The notes under the pieces were generated by a model, which saw only the letters and a list, made by a program, of their open reading frames with translations, was not told where the DNA came from and did no database searches. From contig CAVWGG010000016.1 in assembly GCA_963754535.1 (NCBI GenBank), positions 62,001 to 126,000 on the forward strand: DNA of 64,000 nt, read 5' to 3'. This document shows positions 51,055-60,048 of this stretch, in pieces. This DNA is from RPQJ01 sp963754535. GTDB taxonomy: Bacteria > Pseudomonadota > Gammaproteobacteria > Steroidobacterales > Steroidobacteraceae. Positions within the stretch are counted from its first letter, which is position 1; each line of letters begins with the position of its first letter. Made by a program: the position numbers and the translations under genes.

Positions 51055-52146
51055 ATGCTGCTCCGGCTCATCGCGATCACGACCAAGGAAATCCGGCAAC
51101 TGGCGCGCGACCGGCTCACGTTCGGCATGATCATCGGCATTCCGCTGATGCAGATCCTGCTGTTCGGTTATGCGATCAATTTCGACGTCCGCGACCTGAA
51201 CGCGGCCGTGGTCGACGAGGCGAAGACGAGCCACTCGCGCGCGCTCGTCGCCGATCTCGAGGCGACCGGCGTGATCGACCTGATGGCGCCGAGTCCGAGC
51301 CTGCCGGACCTGCGCCGGCGCATGGAAAGCGGCGACATCAGCGTCGGCATCGTCATTCCAGAGGACTTCGAGCGACGACGGCTGGGCAACGATCGCCCAG
51401 TGGCGCAGATCCTCATCGACGGCTCGGAGCCGATGATCGACTCTGTCGCTCGCGGACTTTCGTCAGTGCCGCTGCCAACTCGCGCAGGCGAATACAGGTC
51501 GCGCATCCCGACATTCGAGGTGCGCACGGAATACAACCCCGAGCGACGCACTGCGGTGCAGGTCGTGCCGGCATTGATCGGCGTGATCCTGAACATGACC
51601 ATGGTGATCTTCACGGCCGCCGCCATCGTGCGCGAACGCGAGCGCGGCAACCTCGAGTTGCTGATCGCAACGCCCATCCGTTCCTGGGAACTCATGGCCG
51701 GCAAGCTGATTCCGTACGTGCTGATCGGGCTGGTGCAGACCACGCTGATCCTGACGGTGGGTGCGCGCATCTTCGACGTGCCGATCAATGGCAGCCTGCT
51801 CGATCTCTACCTCGCTGCGGCCCTGTTCATCGCCGCCACGTTGACGCTCGGCCTGGTGATTTCCACGTTCGCGCGCACGCAGTTCCAGGCATTCCAGATG
51901 TCGTTCCTGACGCTGCTGCCGTCCATCCTGCTGTCTGGCTTCGTGTTCCCGTTCGACGGCATGCCGCGACTCGCGCAGTGGATCGCCCAGATCCTGCCGC
52001 TGACGCACTTCGTCGAGATCATCCGCGGCATCCTGCTGCGGGGCGCGCCGCTCGTCGAGATGCAGGTGCCGGTCATGAAGCTGGGGGTATTCCTGGTCAT
52101 CACGCTCGCGATCGCGACGCTGCGATTCCACAAGCGGCTCGATTGA
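51055..52146 (+). CDS. ABC-2 type exporter permease (YbhS/YbhR-like)
   Basis: This 363-residue membrane protein has an N-terminal helix (about 22-40), a large periplasmic domain (about 45-165) and five C-terminal helices with the conserved PIRSWELMAGKLIPYVLIG segment. It is the pore subunit of the drug or lipid exporter together with the ATPase and HlyD-type adaptor. YbhGFSR has two such permeases, whereas only one is present here, so a homodimer is expected. A long inverted repeat follows 44 bases after the stop. Confidence 0.9.
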   Translation: MLLRLIAITTKEIRQLARDRLTFGMIIGIPLMQILLFGYAINFDVRDLNAAVVDEAKTSHSRALVADLEATGVIDLMAPSPSLPDLRRRMESGDISVGIVIPEDFERRRLGNDRPVAQILIDGSEPMIDSVARGLSSVPLPTRAGEYRSRIPTFEVRTEYNPERRTAVQVVPALIGVILNMTMVIFTAAAIVRERERGNLELLIATPIRSWELMAGKLIPYVLIGLVQTTLILTVGARIFDVPINGSLLDLYLAAALFIAATLTLGLVISTFARTQFQAFQMSFLTLLPSILLSGFVFPFDGMPRLAQWIAQILPLTHFVEIIRGILLRGAPLVEMQVPVMKLGVFLVITLAIATLRFHKRLD

Positions 52147-52189
52147 CCTTCGCGTGGCCAGCCGCAGGCACGCGACAATTGCTGGCGGC

Positions 52190-52253
52190 CGATCCGGTGC
52201 CTTGCCCCGAGCTTGGAAAGGCAGACACGCGCCCGGGGCAAGGCACCGGATCG
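52190..52253. repeat. Perfect 20-base inverted repeat with 24-base spacer
   Basis: The left arm 52190-52209 (starting CGATCCGGTG) is exactly complementary to the right arm 52234-52253. It lies in the 196-base gap between the exporter permease and the GNAT gene. It could be a transcript-ending stem, although no T tract follows, or the remains of a dispersed palindromic element. Confidence 0.8.
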
Positions 52254-52342
52254 ACCGCTTGCGCGAATCGGCCAGTTCGGCCAGAAGCGGCCCTCCTGCG
52301 ACCTGTGGCAGGATGGGTCTCTCCCACGCCAACGATTGCCAA

Positions 52343-52909
52343 ATGGACGCAGAGGCTCGATTGACTGTTGTACGAAAAGCTCAGCGCTGCGATGCGAAGC
52401 AACTGGCTGCCATGGCTGAAGTGACGTTCAGGGACGCTTTCGTTCTTGAGAACACCCCGGAAGACATGGCGCTTCACTGCCGAACGAGTTACAGCGAAGC
52501 GATCCAGGCGGACGAAATTGCGAACCCGAACATGTTCACCCTGCTGTGCGAGCAGGGTGGAAGGTTGGTGGGGTTTGCGCAGCTTCGCTGGGGTACGGCG
52601 CCAGGCTGCGTCGTGGCCGATGCCCCAGGCGAAATCCGGAGGCTATACGTGGCTCGCAATTGCCACGGCAAAGGTGTCGCGCACGACCTCATGAATGCCT
52701 GCTTGGACGAAATGACAATCCATCGGTCAGACGTGGTCTGGCTCGGCGTGTGGGAGCGCAATCCAAGAGCGATCGCCTTCTACAGGAAATTCGGATTTGT
52801 CGAAGTGGGCGCCCAGGTTTTTCCATTGGGAAGTGACCCCCAGCGCGACGTTGTCATGGCCCGGCCAGTGACCGATTCACGAACGCATGGCCGTGAGACC
52901 AGCTGCTAG
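52343..52909 (+). CDS. GNAT-family N-acetyltransferase, composition unlike its neighbours
   Basis: This 188-residue protein has the GNAT acetyl-CoA loop in altered form (ARNCHGKGVAHDLM, about 112-125) and the terminal WLGVWERNPRAIAFYRKFGF motif (about 135-155). The target amine is unknown. Third codon positions contain clearly more A and T than surrounding genes, suggesting acquisition from another source. It stands alone between a long inverted repeat and a hairpin that starts at its stop codon. Confidence 0.85.
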   Translation: MDAEARLTVVRKAQRCDAKQLAAMAEVTFRDAFVLENTPEDMALHCRTSYSEAIQADEIANPNMFTLLCEQGGRLVGFAQLRWGTAPGCVVADAPGEIRRLYVARNCHGKGVAHDLMNACLDEMTIHRSDVVWLGVWERNPRAIAFYRKFGFVEVGAQVFPLGSDPQRDVVMARPVTDSRTHGRETSC

Positions 52910-52926
52910 CGGGATCGATATCCCGC
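52909..52926. terminator. Short hairpin at the end of the GNAT gene
   Basis: Arms GCGGGAT and ATCCCGC enclose CGAT, starting with the last base of the stop codon. There is no T tract. It may terminate the GNAT transcript or mark the edge of an inserted segment. Confidence 0.4.
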
Positions 52927-53038
52927 GATCCGTCGTGAGGCCAGCGCTGCACGTTCATGCCGTTGCGCAGCCGGACGAATGGCTTTGGCCGCGACGGAAA
53001 CATGCTGATATTCAAGGCTGGTGCTGATGCGCCGTGCG

Positions 53039-53063
53039 TACGTGCCCGGCCGCCGGGCACGTA
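53039..53063. terminator. Strong 11-base-pair hairpin between GNAT and phaC
   Basis: TACGTGCCCGG and its exact complement flank a 3-base loop, 66 bases past the phaC stop on the minus strand. Together with the short hairpin at 52909 it fills the 219-base convergent gap. No T tract on either strand. Confidence 0.5.
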
Positions 53064-53128
53064 GCTCAGGCGCCGTGGGTCAGGCCGGGATTCGGTCCAT
53101 CACCCACGAACGCGCGAGCAAACGAATC

Positions 53129-54883
53129 TCAGCGAGCCAGCACGTACTCACCCGGCGCATCGCACACGGGCTTGTAGCCCGCCGCGCCCATTTTCGGCGG
53201 CGCCACCTTCGTCTTCGTCGAATGCTCGGCGAGCCACTCAGCGAACGTCGGCCACCACGAGCCTTGCGCGGGCTCGACCTTCTTCAGGTATTGCCCGGGC
53301 GCGGGCAGCCGTGCGCCGGACTTCATCGTCAGCACGCGATGACGACGTCGCGGGTGCTGCGGGCCGCTGATGATGCCCGCGTTGTGGCCGCCGCTCGTCA
53401 GGCAGAACGTGTAGTCCTTAGAGCGCACGAGCTTGCCGACCTTGTAGACCGACTGCCACGGCGCGACGTGGTCCGTTTCCGTGCCGACGACGAACATAGG
53501 CTGTTCGATCGACGCCAGATCGAGCGTCTCGCCGAGCGCGAAGTAACGGCCCTCGGCCAGGTCGTTGTTGAGGTAGAGCTGGTGCAGGTAGTCGGTGTGC
53601 ATGCGGTAAGCCATGCGCGTGCCATCGGCGTTCCACGACATCAGGTCGTTGACGCCCGTGCGCTCGCCCTTCACGTACGTCTGCAGCGTTGGGTTCCACA
53701 ACAGGTCGTAGGTGCGCAGCATCTGGAACGCGCCGCCCATCTGCCGGCTTTCGAGCACGCCCTTCTTCCACATCATCGCCTCGAGCATCGCGAGCTGCGC
53801 GGGGCTGATGAACACCGACAGTTCACCCGGTTCGCTGAAGTCCGTCTGCGCGGCAAACAGCGTGACGGTCGCGAGTCGGTCGTCTTCCTTCTGCGCCATC
53901 GTGGCGGCAGCGATCGCGAGCAGCGTGCCGCCGATGCAGTAGCCCACACCGTGCACCTTGCGCTTCGGCACGACCTTGTTGATGGCGTCCAGCGCGGCCA
54001 GCACGCCGAGCGACAGGTAGTGGTCCATCGTGACGTCGCGGTCCTCGGCCGTCGGGTTCTTCCACGAGATCATGAAGACCGTGTGACCCATGTCGGTCAG
54101 GTACTTCACCAGCGAGTTCTTCGGCGACAGGTCGAGGATGTAGTACTTCATGATCCAGGCCGGCACGATCAGGACCGGCTCTGCATAGACCTTAGGCGTC
54201 GTCGGCGAATACTGGATCAGCTCCATCAGCGAGTTGCGCAGGATGACCTTGCCCTTGCTGCACGCGATCTGCTCGCCGACCTGGTAGTTCTCGATGCCGA
54301 CCGGGCCGAGTCCCTTCATCATGCGCAGCACGTCCTCGGCGAGGTACTTCATGCCGCGCACGAGGTTCTTGCCGCCCTCCGCGCGCGTCTGTTCGAGCAG
54401 CTGCGGATTGGTCGGCAGGTAGTTGTCGGGGGCGAGCAGTTCGAGGCCTTCACGCACGGTGAAGCCGACGACGTTCTCGGCGGCGGCATCGGTGCCGGGC
54501 ACGCCGTTCACGGCTTCACGGGCCAGCTCGGCAGCCGTGATGAACGATTGCGCGAGCACGTTGAAAGGAAACTTCGCCCACGCCGGGTCGGCGAAGCGGC
54601 TCGCGTAAGGAGTGCCCGCGGCCTGCGGTGGCACCGGCTCACCCGAGCCCTTCAAGGCGCCACCCGTGAACTGGGCGAGCGCAATCGCTTGCTGGATTGC
54701 CGTCTGCGCGATCTGCGCCTGGCGACCGGGCGCCAGCGCGAGGCGCGACACCACGTTCCACCATGCGCCGCCGAGCGCCTGCGGTGACATGCCGCCAGTC
54801 AGCTGGCCGAGCGCCGCGAGCAACTCGCGCGACGCCTCGTCCGATATCAGCGACTTTCCCGCCTCGCCCTTGTCAGCGCTCAT
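53129..54883 (-). CDS. phaC: Class I poly(3-hydroxyalkanoate) synthase
   Basis: This 584-residue enzyme polymerises (R)-3-hydroxyacyl-CoA into storage granules. The lipase-like box GYCIGG holds catalytic Cys316, with Asp471 (TETDHVAP) and His500 (SGGHNAG) completing the triad. Length and the N-terminal helical part fit class I synthases acting alone on short-chain substrates. No phaA, phaB or phasin gene is adjacent; the FAD reductase upstream has no known tie to the pathway. The frameshifted thiolase in the window is FadI-like, so it would not be the PhaA partner. Confidence 0.95.
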   Translation of the reverse strand: MSADKGEAGKSLISDEASRELLAALGQLTGGMSPQALGGAWWNVVSRLALAPGRQAQIAQTAIQQAIALAQFTGGALKGSGEPVPPQAAGTPYASRFADPAWAKFPFNVLAQSFITAAELAREAVNGVPGTDAAAENVVGFTVREGLELLAPDNYLPTNPQLLEQTRAEGGKNLVRGMKYLAEDVLRMMKGLGPVGIENYQVGEQIACSKGKVILRNSLMELIQYSPTTPKVYAEPVLIVPAWIMKYYILDLSPKNSLVKYLTDMGHTVFMISWKNPTAEDRDVTMDHYLSLGVLAALDAINKVVPKRKVHGVGYCIGGTLLAIAAATMAQKEDDRLATVTLFAAQTDFSEPGELSVFISPAQLAMLEAMMWKKGVLESRQMGGAFQMLRTYDLLWNPTLQTYVKGERTGVNDLMSWNADGTRMAYRMHTDYLHQLYLNNDLAEGRYFALGETLDLASIEQPMFVVGTETDHVAPWQSVYKVGKLVRSKDYTFCLTSGGHNAGIISGPQHPRRRHRVLTMKSGARLPAPGQYLKKVEPAQGSWWPTFAEWLAEHSTKTKVAPPKMGAAGYKPVCDAPGEYVLAR

Positions 54884-54976
54884 GCCTGTCTCCCACGAAA
54901 GGCGGTTCTACCGCACTGCAAAAAGATCGTTCGAAAGTACCTTGGGCGACGGTGTTCCCGCAAGGCGGGACCGCCG

Positions 54977-56194
54977 CTACAGCGACTTGAGGTCGACGGA
55001 CAGGTCCGCGAGCTGCCCGGGATCCGGGTGCTTGCGCTCGGCGATCCACTTCTTGCCCTGCATGAAGTCCTTCGGGCTGTTGATCGCATCGACTGCCAGG
55101 AGTTCGCCCTGGGCGAAGTAGTACAGAGCGAAACGCCCGGAGTCCGGATCGCCACGCATGACCGTCTGGTCGTAGCCCTGCGACAGGCCGGCAATCTGCA
55201 GCTTCAGGTCGTACTGGTCCGACCAGAACCAGGGCACATGCTCGTGGCGGGCCGCCTTGCCACAGATGTTCGACGCCGCGGTCTTGGCCTGTTCGACGGC
55301 GTTGTCGACCGACTCGAGCCGCAGCCGGCGACCGTAGCGCACGCTCGGGTGGAAGGTGCAGTCACCTGCTGCGTAGATGTTCGAATCCGACGTCTGGCAC
55401 TGCTCGTCAACCCAGATGCCGTTCTCGCAGCGCAGGCCGGCCGCTGCCGCAAGCGTCGTCTCCGGCAGGATGCCTACGCCGACGATGACGAAATCGGCGT
55501 CGAATTCACGCTCGCCGCAGGCGACGGCCGTCACGCGCCCGCTGGCGTCTCCCCTGAACGAAGTCACCGACATGCCACAGAGCACGCGCACGCCTTCGCG
55601 TTCGTGCCGGTGCATGTAGAACGTCGACATCTCGGGTGCCGTCACGCGGTTGAGCGGACGGTCCGCCATTTCCAGCACGGTGACGTCGAGTCCCAGGTGC
55701 CGCGCGGACGCGGCGGCCTCGAGTCCGATGTAGCCCGCGCCCACGATGACGACCTTCTTCGAGCCGGTGAGGTCGGCACGGATGCCGTCCACGTCGGCCA
55801 TCGTGCGCAGGTAATGGATGCCCTTGAGGTCATAGCCCGGCACTTCCAGCAGGCGGTTGCGACTGCCGAGGCACAGGATCAGCTTGTCGTAGCGCAGCTC
55901 CGCGCCGTCACTGAGGCGCAGGCGCTGGTCCACCCGGTCGATCGCGGTAACGCGCAAGCCGAGCTTCACGTCGACGTGGTGCTGTTCGTAGAACTGGGCG
56001 CTGCGCAGCAACAGCCGTTCGCGCTCCATCTCCCCCGCGAGGTACTTTTTGGACAGTGGCGGACGGTTGTAGGGCAGGTAGGGCTCATCGCCGACCAGGA
56101 TGATGCGTCCGGTGTGCCCCTCGCGACGCAGCGTATCGACCGCCTGCACCGCCGCGTGACTTGCGCCGACAATCACCACCGTCTGCTCCGTCAT
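54977..56194 (-). CDS. FAD-dependent pyridine nucleotide-disulfide oxidoreductase (ferredoxin reductase type)
   Basis: This 405-residue flavoprotein has an FAD-binding start (TVVIVGASHAAVQAVDTLR, 4-22), the YLPYNRPPLSKKYL motif (about 40-53) of ferredoxin/rubredoxin/putidaredoxin reductases, an NAD-binding fold (VVIVGAGYIGLEAA, near 150) and IYAAGDC near 277. It passes electrons from NAD(P)H to a small iron-sulphur partner, often for an oxygenase. No oxygenase is adjacent, so the partner is unknown; a thioredoxin-like ferredoxin is coded 0.7 kb away. The start at 56194 matches family N-termini. Confidence 0.9.
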   Translation of the reverse strand: MTEQTVVIVGASHAAVQAVDTLRREGHTGRIILVGDEPYLPYNRPPLSKKYLAGEMERERLLLRSAQFYEQHHVDVKLGLRVTAIDRVDQRLRLSDGAELRYDKLILCLGSRNRLLEVPGYDLKGIHYLRTMADVDGIRADLTGSKKVVIVGAGYIGLEAAASARHLGLDVTVLEMADRPLNRVTAPEMSTFYMHRHEREGVRVLCGMSVTSFRGDASGRVTAVACGEREFDADFVIVGVGILPETTLAAAAGLRCENGIWVDEQCQTSDSNIYAAGDCTFHPSVRYGRRLRLESVDNAVEQAKTAASNICGKAARHEHVPWFWSDQYDLKLQIAGLSQGYDQTVMRGDPDSGRFALYYFAQGELLAVDAINSPKDFMQGKKWIAERKHPDPGQLADLSVDLKSL

Positions 56195-56501
56195 GCCAAC
56201 CTCTACTGGCCCTGCCGATGACCTATGATGCCGCAAAGCAACATGGCCGGGGGACGCAACGGTGGCTATCCTTGCGCACCAGCCCTGAGCAGTCGATGGC
56301 ACCAGCGCTCCATGGTGGTGCGCGGCGCCGACGGGATGACTGAGAATTCGGCCTGACCACAAGTCGGCACGGATTCTGCATAAGCAGTCCGAGGTCCCCC
56401 CGAGGGGAGGCGGCGCGGTGTGGGTCGTTTCGGTTTCCAACGACGTGGGACCACGGCCGGCCGCCTGACAATGAACACGAGAACCGAGGAGCCCGAAGTC
56501 C
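56195..56501. other. Divergent intergenic region between the FAD reductase and PII genes
   Basis: The 307 bases must contain the promoters for both genes. I see a partly complementary pair GCGCACCA (about 56275) and TGGTGGTGCGC (about 56313), a small CCCC-CGA-GGGG hairpin near 56398, and an AGGAG ribosome-binding site before the PII start. No convincing sigma-54 site, which would be expected for nitrogen control, was found. Confidence 0.4.
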
Positions 56502-56840
56502 ATGAAGCTGATCAGCGCAATCATCAAACCCTTCAAGCTGGACGACGTCCGCGCCGCCCTGTCCGAGCTCGGCGTGTCCGGCATGACGGTCACTGAAGTG
56601 AAGGGCTTCGGACGTCAGCGCGGCCACACCGAGCTGTACCGTGGCGCCGAATACGTCGTCGATTTCGTGCCGAAGACGCGCATCGAAGTCGCGGTCAAGG
56701 AATCGCTGGTCGACCAGGTGGTCGAAGCGATCGTCGCGGCCGCGCGCACCGGCAAGGTCGGCGACGGCAAGATCTTCATCACCGAACTCGAGCGCGCCAT
56801 CCGCATTCGCACCGGCGAGGCCGACGACCAGGCCCTGTGA
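56502..56840 (+). CDS. glnK: Nitrogen regulatory protein PII (GlnK/GlnB)
   Basis: This 112-residue trimeric signal protein has the whole PII pattern: KLISAIIKPFKLDDV at the start, the T-loop with uridylylated Tyr51 (RGAEYVVDF) and the C-terminal RIRTGE. It reads ATP/ADP and 2-oxoglutarate and controls glutamine synthetase, NtrB or AmtB. No amtB gene is adjacent, as it would be for a standard glnK operon, so the choice between GlnB and GlnK cannot be made. AGGAG precedes the ATG. Confidence 0.92.
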   Translation: MKLISAIIKPFKLDDVRAALSELGVSGMTVTEVKGFGRQRGHTELYRGAEYVVDFVPKTRIEVAVKESLVDQVVEAIVAAARTGKVGDGKIFITELERAIRIRTGEADDQAL

Positions 56841-56912
56841 TAGGGCCTGTGATGGGCCTGTGACGCGGTTACGCGCTAGCATCGGTTCCGGACCGCCGGA
56901 ACCGAGGCTGCG

Positions 56913-57290
56913 ATGACCGATCTTTCTCCCGCCGAGGCGCTCGAACGCGCCGTCGCCAAGCTGCACCTCGGTCAGCAGCGGCGACACATCTTCCTGTGCG
57001 TGGCCGGGGAGAAGTGCGCGCCCGTCGCTCGATCCCAGGAAAGCTGGGACTATCTCAAGCGTCGCTTCCGGGAACTCGGCCTGGTCGATGTCGATGGCGG
57101 CGTGATGCGGACCAAGGCGCATTGCCTGCGGATCTGTGTCGCTGGGCCGATCGCCGTCGTCTATCCCGAGGGCATCTGGTATCGCAAGTGCACGCCGGAC
57201 AACCTCGAGCGGATTCTCCAGGAACACCTGATCGGCGGCCGGCCGGTCGCCGACCTCGTCATCACCGAGGCTCCACTGCCGCCACCCTGA
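56913..57290 (+). CDS. Thioredoxin-like [2Fe-2S] ferredoxin
   Basis: This 125-residue protein has the four cluster cysteines of the thioredoxin-fold ferredoxins: Cys29, Cys35, Cys71 and Cys75 (CLRIC), and a family-typical AVVYPEGIWYRKCTP near 81-95. Such proteins are close to NuoE-type domains and carry a 2Fe-2S cluster for electron transfer. It is transcribed in the same direction as glnK, 72 bases downstream. A partner is not obvious; the FAD reductase about 0.7 kb upstream on the other strand is one candidate. Confidence 0.9.
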   Translation: MTDLSPAEALERAVAKLHLGQQRRHIFLCVAGEKCAPVARSQESWDYLKRRFRELGLVDVDGGVMRTKAHCLRICVAGPIAVVYPEGIWYRKCTPDNLERILQEHLIGGRPVADLVITEAPLPPP

Positions 57291-57421
57291 CGTTGGCGCG
57301 ATTGATTCTCGCTGCAACCGGCGTCTAACGGCTGGAAAGTCATGCCTGCGGGAATGTCCTCTTCCTGAGCGGCACGCGGACCGTCATCATCTGTCCCATA
57401 TCACGCACCCTTGGTGTGCCC

Positions 57422-58396
57422 ATGCCCCACGCCATCCGAATCCATGCCCACGGCGGTCCTGAAGTGATGCGCTGGGAAGAAGTGGCGCCCGTTGTCCCGG
57501 CACGCGGCGAGGCATTGGTGCGGCAAACGGCCGTCGGGCTCAACTTCATCGACATCTACGAACGCACTGGGCTGTACGGTGGCTCGCTGCCGACCGGGCT
57601 CGGTCGCGAGGCGGCGGGTGTGGTGGAAGCCGTCGGACCGGGCGTGCGTGATTTCAAGGTGGGCGACCGCGTCGCGTACGCGTCGACCTCGCCAGGCGCC
57701 TACGCGGATGAGCGCGTGTTGCCGGCGGCCAGCCTCGTGCCGGTGCCGGAAGGCGTCAGCGATCGACTCGCCGCCGCCGCGTTGCTCAAGGGCATGACGG
57801 CGCAGGTGCTGCTGCGCCGGACGTACAAGGTGCGCAAGGGCACGGTCGTCGTCGTGCACGCCGCCGCCGGTGGCGTGGGCAGCATCCTGACGCAGTGGGC
57901 ATTGCATCTCGGCGCACACGTGATTGCCGTCGTTGGCAGCGACGCCAAGGCAACGACAGTGCGAGCCATGGGTTGCAAGGACGTGCTGATCCAGGGCCGC
58001 GACGACCTCGCCGCCCGCGTGAAGGAACTCACGCGTGGGCAGGGCGCGCACGTCGTCTACGACTCCGTCGGCAAGGACACGTTCTTCGCGTCGCTGGATT
58101 CATTGCGTCCGCTCGGACTGATGGTGACGTATGGCAATGCGTCCGGGCCCGTGCCGCCGATCGCGCCGCTCGAACTCGCCAGGCGCGGCTCGCTGTTCCT
58201 CACGCGACCGACGCTGTTCTCCTACACTGCGAAGCGCGCCGACCTGCTCAAGTCCGCCGCCGAACTCTTCGACGTGATCGGTCGCGGGATCGTGCGCATC
58301 GAAATCGGCCAGACTTACCCGATACGCGACGTGCAGCAGGCGCATCGCGACCTCAGCGAACGCCGCACGGTCGGCTCCACGGTACTGCTGCCCTGA
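57422..58396 (+). CDS. NADPH:quinone oxidoreductase (zinc-independent MDR, QorA-like)
   Basis: This 324-residue medium-chain reductase has the quinone-oxidoreductase start (AIRIHAHGGPEVMRWEEV), NFIDIYERTGLY (about 40-51), the nucleotide-binding HAAAGGVGSILTQWA (about 146-160) and a C-terminal RRTVGSTVLLP. The structural-zinc cysteines of alcohol dehydrogenases are absent. It reduces quinones with NADPH. GTG at 57416 is an alternative start. The stop overlaps the start of the outer-membrane protein gene by one base (TGATG). Confidence 0.9.
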   Translation: MPHAIRIHAHGGPEVMRWEEVAPVVPARGEALVRQTAVGLNFIDIYERTGLYGGSLPTGLGREAAGVVEAVGPGVRDFKVGDRVAYASTSPGAYADERVLPAASLVPVPEGVSDRLAAAALLKGMTAQVLLRRTYKVRKGTVVVVHAAAGGVGSILTQWALHLGAHVIAVVGSDAKATTVRAMGCKDVLIQGRDDLAARVKELTRGQGAHVVYDSVGKDTFFASLDSLRPLGLMVTYGNASGPVPPIAPLELARRGSLFLTRPTLFSYTAKRADLLKSAAELFDVIGRGIVRIEIGQTYPIRDVQQAHRDLSERRTVGSTVLLP

Positions 58397-60048
58397 TGAA
58401 ATTTGTTCGCCGCTGCGCATTCCCATGCCTGCTGGTGGCCGCCTTCATGGCGCCGCCTGCGCAGGCGGCGAAGGAAGTCATGCACGACTGGCCGGCCGGC
58501 ATTCCCTCCGGCCCGGAACTCGAGGCGGCTGGTGCCGTGATCGGTGAAATCCGCGTGACGGTCGGCGACGTTTTCGATCCGTCGATTCCGTCGGAAGATA
58601 AGTGGCTGTACCGCGCGGCCAACAAGCTGCACATCAACACGCGCGAGCCGGTCGTCCGCCACCAGTTGCTGTTCAGGAGCGGTGAGCCCTACGTGAATCG
58701 CGTAGTGCAGGAAACCGAGCGCCTCCTGCGCGCCAACGACTACATGTACGACGCGTGGATACGCCCGGTCGCCTACGACGGCAGGACAGTCGACCTCGAA
58801 GTCCGCACGCGCGACAACTGGACGCTGAACCCCGGCATCAATTTCGGCAGGCAGGGTGGCGAGAACACGTCGTCCATCGAGCTCGAGGAGAAGAACCTGC
58901 TGGGCAACGGACAGAGGCTCTCCTTCGGCTGGGACAACAACATTGACCGTGAGTCGCTCAATTTCGAGTTCTTCGATCCGCACTTCTTTTCGAATTGGAT
59001 CCGGTTCGGCGTGCTCTACAGCGATGCCGACGACGGCAGCACCCAGGCGATCCGTCTCGATCGCCCGTTCTATTCGCTCGACACGCAGCACGCCGGCGGC
59101 GTGTACGCCCTCGACACGATCCGTAACGAGCCGCGCTATGCGTATGGCGAGGAAATCGGCGAGTTCGAGCAGGACGAACAGTTCGCGGAGGCGTATGTCG
59201 GCTGGTCCCGGGGGTGGGACGATGGCTGGGTCCGGCGCTGGACCGCAGGCGCGACCTATCATCGCAATCGCTATGCCGAAGTCGTGGGTTCCCCGCTCGG
59301 CGGCCCGTTACCCGAAGACATCGAACTCGCCTACCCCTGGATTGGGTTCGACCTGATCGAGGACGTCTTCCAGGAACGCACGAACCAGGACCAGATCGAG
59401 CGAACGGAGGACGTGCTGCTCGGCCTGCGTGCCGGAGGGCGCGTTGGCTATGTGTCCGAGGCGTTCGGGTCAGACCGCGAGGCGCTGATGCTCAGCGGGT
59501 ATGCGCAGAACGGCTGGGACCTGGGCAAGGAGCGGTCGTTGTTCGTGACCAGCACCGCGTCGGGACGCGTCGAAGACGACGGGTTATGCAATGCCATACT
59601 GACTGCCGAGGCGCGGTATTACCAGCGGACCTCCGCGAAGACCAAGCTCTTCGCGACCATCAACGGCACGGTGAGCGAGGCGCTTGACGAAGACCAGCAG
59701 ATCCTGCTCGGTGGCGAAGAAGGACTGCGCGGGTACCCGTTGCGCTACCAGGCCGGCACGTCGAGAGCGCTGTTCACGATCGAAGAGCGCTACTACACCG
59801 ACTGGTACCCGTTCCGGTTGTTCCATGTTGCCGGTGCCGCGTTTTTCGACATGGGACGCACCTGGGGCACCGACGTCACTGGCGCCACCAGCGATGGGCT
59901 GTTGAAGGACGTCGGCATCGGTCTGCGCCTGGGATCCAGTCGCTCGGCGTTCGGCAACGTCATTCACATCGACCTGGCGTTTCCTCTCGACGGCGGCGAC
60001 AACATCGACAGCGTGCAGTTTGTCGTCGAGACCAAGGGCCGCTTCTAG
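58396..60048 (+). CDS. Omp85/BamA-type outer-membrane beta-barrel protein
   Basis: This 550-residue protein has a signal peptide (about 1-25, ending AQA), one POTRA-like domain (about 75-135, with ETERLLRANDYMYDAWIRP) and a C-terminal barrel. It ends with a phenylalanine-terminated strand (VVETKGRF), needed for outer-membrane insertion, and contains GGEEGLRGYPLRY, the L6-like region of the Omp85 superfamily. It is shorter than BamA (about 800, five POTRAs) and TamA, so it is a different member, perhaps a lipid or protein translocator. It is coupled to the quinone reductase gene. Confidence 0.85.
   Translation: MKFVRRCAFPCLLVAAFMAPPAQAAKEVMHDWPAGIPSGPELEAAGAVIGEIRVTVGDVFDPSIPSEDKWLYRAANKLHINTREPVVRHQLLFRSGEPYVNRVVQETERLLRANDYMYDAWIRPVAYDGRTVDLEVRTRDNWTLNPGINFGRQGGENTSSIELEEKNLLGNGQRLSFGWDNNIDRESLNFEFFDPHFFSNWIRFGVLYSDADDGSTQAIRLDRPFYSLDTQHAGGVYALDTIRNEPRYAYGEEIGEFEQDEQFAEAYVGWSRGWDDGWVRRWTAGATYHRNRYAEVVGSPLGGPLPEDIELAYPWIGFDLIEDVFQERTNQDQIERTEDVLLGLRAGGRVGYVSEAFGSDREALMLSGYAQNGWDLGKERSLFVTSTASGRVEDDGLCNAILTAEARYYQRTSAKTKLFATINGTVSEALDEDQQILLGGEEGLRGYPLRYQAGTSRALFTIEERYYTDWYPFRLFHVAGAAFFDMGRTWGTDVTGATSDGLLKDVGIGLRLGSSRSAFGNVIHIDLAFPLDGGDNIDSVQFVVETKGRF

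Noticed and set aside
56297..56312. TGGCAC followed by a GC-rich spacer upstream of the PII gene, as sigma-54 promoter
   Set aside because: The -12 element (TTGC) is absent at the required spacing; only the -24 half is present.
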